64,000 nucleotides of DNA. It comes from Thereva unica. Taxonomy: Eukaryota > Arthropoda > Insecta > Diptera > Therevidae. The stretch lies in assembly GCA_949987705.1 (NCBI GenBank), contig OX465286.1:13715676-13779675 (forward strand), in the 5' to 3' direction. Position numbers and translations under genes: made by a program. Below the pieces are notes generated by a model. It saw only the letters and a list, made by a program, of their open reading frames with translations, was not told where the DNA came from and ran no database searches. This document shows, in pieces, positions 61,560-64,000 of the stretch. The first letter of the stretch is position 1. Each line of letters opens with the position of its first letter.

Positions 61560-64000
61560 TCGCAACCCTCCTTTGGCCAATCACAAAACAGGCCATAACT
61601 CCCGAACCCCTTGTTATTTCTGGACCAAATTAGGTGCGCTGAGCTCGGGGGAGCGAGCCCTTTCCAACGATGCCCCATTCATTAAGATCCCAGCACTTTC
61701 GTGAAATCGACCAAAAATATCCCAAGGGGTACCCCTTTGCAAAATTTCCGGTTTTGGGAAAATTCTGGAGTGGCCCTTTTTTGGATGGGAAATTGTTAGG
61801 GACCTCCCAGGGAGTCTGTGAATTCAATCCCACCCCGGGCTGACCATTATTTCCCGAGATAATGGCCATTTCGCAACCCTCCTTAGGCCATTCACAAAAG
61901 GGGCCATAACTCCCGAACCCCTTGTTATTTCTGGACGAAATTAGGTGCGCTGAGCTCGGGGGAGCGAGCCCTTTCCAACGATGCCCCATTCATTAAGATC
62001 CCAGCACTTTCGTGAAATCGACCAAAAATATCCCAAGGGGTACCCCTTTGCAAAATTTCCGGTTTTGGGAAAATTCTGGAGTGGCCCTTTTTTGGATGGG
62101 AAATTGTTAGGGACCTCCCGGGGAGTCTATGAATTCAATCCCACCCCCGGGCTGACCAGTATTTCCCGAGATAATGGCCATTTCGCAACCCTCCTTAGGC
62201 CATTCACAAAAGGGGCCATAACTCCCGAACCCCTTGTTATTTCTGGACCAAATAAAGTGCGCTGAACTCGGGGGAGCGAGCCCTTTCCAACGATGCCCCA
62301 TTCATTAAGATCCCAGCACTTTCGTGAAATCGACCAAAAATATCCCAAGGGGTACCCCTTTGCAAAATTTCCGGTTTTGGGAAAATTCTGGAGTGGCCCT
62401 TTTTTGGATGGGAAATTGTTAGGGACCTCCCAGGGAGTCTGTGAATTCAATCCCACCCCTGGCTGACCAGTATTTCCCAAGATAATGGCCATTTCGCAAC
62501 CCTCCTTTGGCCAATCACAAAAGAGGCCATAACTCCCGAACCATTTGTTATTTCAGGACCAAATAAAGTGCGCTGAACTCGGGGGAGCGAGCCCTTTCCA
62601 ACGATGCCCCATTCATTAAGATCCCAGCACTTTCGTGAAATTGACCAAAAATATCCCAAGGGGTACCCCTTTGCATAATTTCCGGCTTTGGGAAAATCCT
62701 GTAGTGGCCCTTTTTTGGATGGGAAATTGTTAGGGACCTCCCAGGGAGTCTGTGAATTCAATCCCACCCCGGGCTGACCAGTATTTCCCGAGATAATGGC
62801 CATTTCGCAACCCTCCTTTGGCCAATCACAAAAGAGGCCATAACTCCCGAACCATTTGTTATTTCAGGACCAAATAAAGTGCGCTGAACTCGGGGGAGCG
62901 AGCCCTTTCCAACGATGCCCCATTCATTAAGATCCCAGCACTTTCGTGAAATTGACCAAAAATATCCCAAGGGCCCTTTGCAAAATTTCCGGTTTTGGGA
63001 AAATTCTGGAGTGGCCCTTTTTTGGATGGGAAATTGTTAGGAACCTCCCAGGGAGTCTGTGAATTCAATCCCACCCCGGGCTGACCATTATTTCCCGAGA
63101 TAATGGCCATTTCGCAACCCTCCTTAGGCCATTCACAAAAGGGGCCATAACTCCCGAACCCCTTGTTATTTCTGGACCAAATTAGGTGCGCTGAGCTCGG
63201 GGGAGCGAGCCCTTTCCAACGATGCCCCATTCATTAAGATCCCAGCACTTTCGTGAAATCGACCAAAAATATCCCAAGGGGTACCCCTTTGCATAATTTC
63301 CGGCTTTGGGAAAATCCTGTAGTGGCCCTTATTTGGATGGGAAATTGTTAGGGACCTCCCAGGGAGTCTGTGAATTCAATCCCACCCCGGGCTGACCATT
63401 ATTTCCCGAGATAATGGCCATTTCGCAACCCTCCTTTGGCCAATCACAAAAGAGGCCATAACTCCCGAACCTTTTGTTATTTCAGGACCAAATAAAGTGC
63501 GCTGAACTCGGGGGAGCGAGCCCTTTCCAACGATGCCCCATTCATTAAGATCCCAGCACTTTCGTGAAATTGACCAAAAATATCCCAAGGGCCCTTTGCA
63601 AAATTTCCGGTTTTGGGAAAATCCTGTAGTGGCCCTTTTTTGGATGGGAAATTGTTAGGGACCTCCCAGGGAGTCTGTGAATTCAATCCCACCCCTGGCT
63701 GACCAGTATTTCCCAAGATAATGGCCATTTCGCAACCCTCCTTTGGCCAATCACAAAAGAGGCCATAACTCCCGAACCATTTGTTATTTCAGGACCAAAT
63801 AAAGTGCGCTGAACTCGGGAGAGCGAGCCCTTTCCAACGATGCCCCATTCATTAAGATCCCAGCACTTTCGTGAAATTGACCAAAAATATCCCAAGGGCC
63901 CTTTGCAAAATTTCCGGTTTTGGGAAAATTCTGGAGTGGCCCTTTTTTGGATGGGAAATTGTTAGGGACCTCCCAGGGAGTCTGTGAATTCAATCCCACC
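61560..64000. repeat. Divergent satellite subfamily at the right end
   Basis: Many monomers here carry a linked variant set: CTTTGGCCAATCAC, ACCATTTGTTATTTCAGG, AAATAAAGTGCGC, GAAATTGACC and GCATAATTTCCGGC. Three are 4 bp shorter because GGGGTACCCC is reduced to GGGCCC (62971, 63589 and 63896). They alternate with standard monomers. An early example of the same subfamily lies near 57070-57420. This pattern fits an array edge or an older subfamily. Confidence 0.8.

Larger units (their letters stand above)
52494..64000. repeat. 311-bp satellite array, right block (37 monomers)
   Basis: Same satellite, orientation and period as the left block, resuming within the monomer interrupted at 43783. 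Variants typical of the left flank (GCGCCGAGCTC with GAGCAAGCC) reappear near 53866 and 54177, supporting one array split by the insertion. Neighbouring monomers share private changes: CTTGTCATT near 55083 and 55394, and CATTAATATCC near 55774 and 56085. Indels include 1-bp deletions near 55456, 58047 and 59912 and an extra C near 62147. Divergence rises to the right, and the array runs off the window end. Confidence 0.97.

Noticed and set aside
52494..64000. Second retrotransposon or solo LTR in the right array
   Set aside because: The monomer period continues without any non-satellite insert up to the window end.

Overview
The window is eukaryotic, repeat-only DNA, most likely heterochromatin (possibly centromeric or pericentromeric) of an arthropod. 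A tandem satellite with a 311-bp monomer fills positions 1-43783 (about 141 copies) and 52494-64000 (37 copies). One LTR retrotransposon of 8710 bp interrupts it. No host gene, tRNA, rRNA or CRISPR array is visible. The arthropod assignment is an inference from the retrotransposon clade (Ty3/gypsy, CsRn1/Kabuki-like, common in insects). A hymenopteran host is possible, but the sequence alone does not prove it.

Left array (1-43783): monomers are almost identical and differ by a small set of recurring variants. These variants reveal layered amplification. A block of at least 3.29 kb at the window start recurs 6531 bp (21 monomers) later. Two-monomer alternation appears around 11-20 kb. A 301-bp monomer variant sits in a 2157-bp duplicated block near 23.4-26.2 kb. 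A recurrent three-monomer motif marks 33-41 kb. Every monomer carries two perfect 10-bp palindromes and a motif sharing ten consecutive bases with the vertebrate CENP-B box.

Retrotransposon (43784-52493, minus strand): the order in its own orientation is 5' LTR (52199-52493), primer-binding site resembling a tRNA-Trp site, a very long leader of about 3.4 kb, gag (48766-47954), pol in the -1 frame (protease, reverse transcriptase, RNase H, integrase), an AT-rich 3' untranslated region, polypurine tract, and 3' LTR (43784-44078). The LTRs differ at one of 295 positions, both reading frames are open, and a 4-bp AATT duplication flanks the element. It is therefore a young and possibly still mobile insertion into the GAATTC site of a satellite monomer. 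The leader holds a 146-bp tandem repeat inside a segment bounded by 13-bp inverted repeats, which may be an older nested element.

Right array (52494-64000): it resumes at the next satellite base with the same variants, so array and insertion are contiguous. A six-monomer block of 1865 bp is duplicated at 57.6-61.3 kb. From about 57 kb, and strongly after 61.5 kb, monomers become more divergent and shorter (307 bp), as expected near an array edge or at a junction with an older subfamily.
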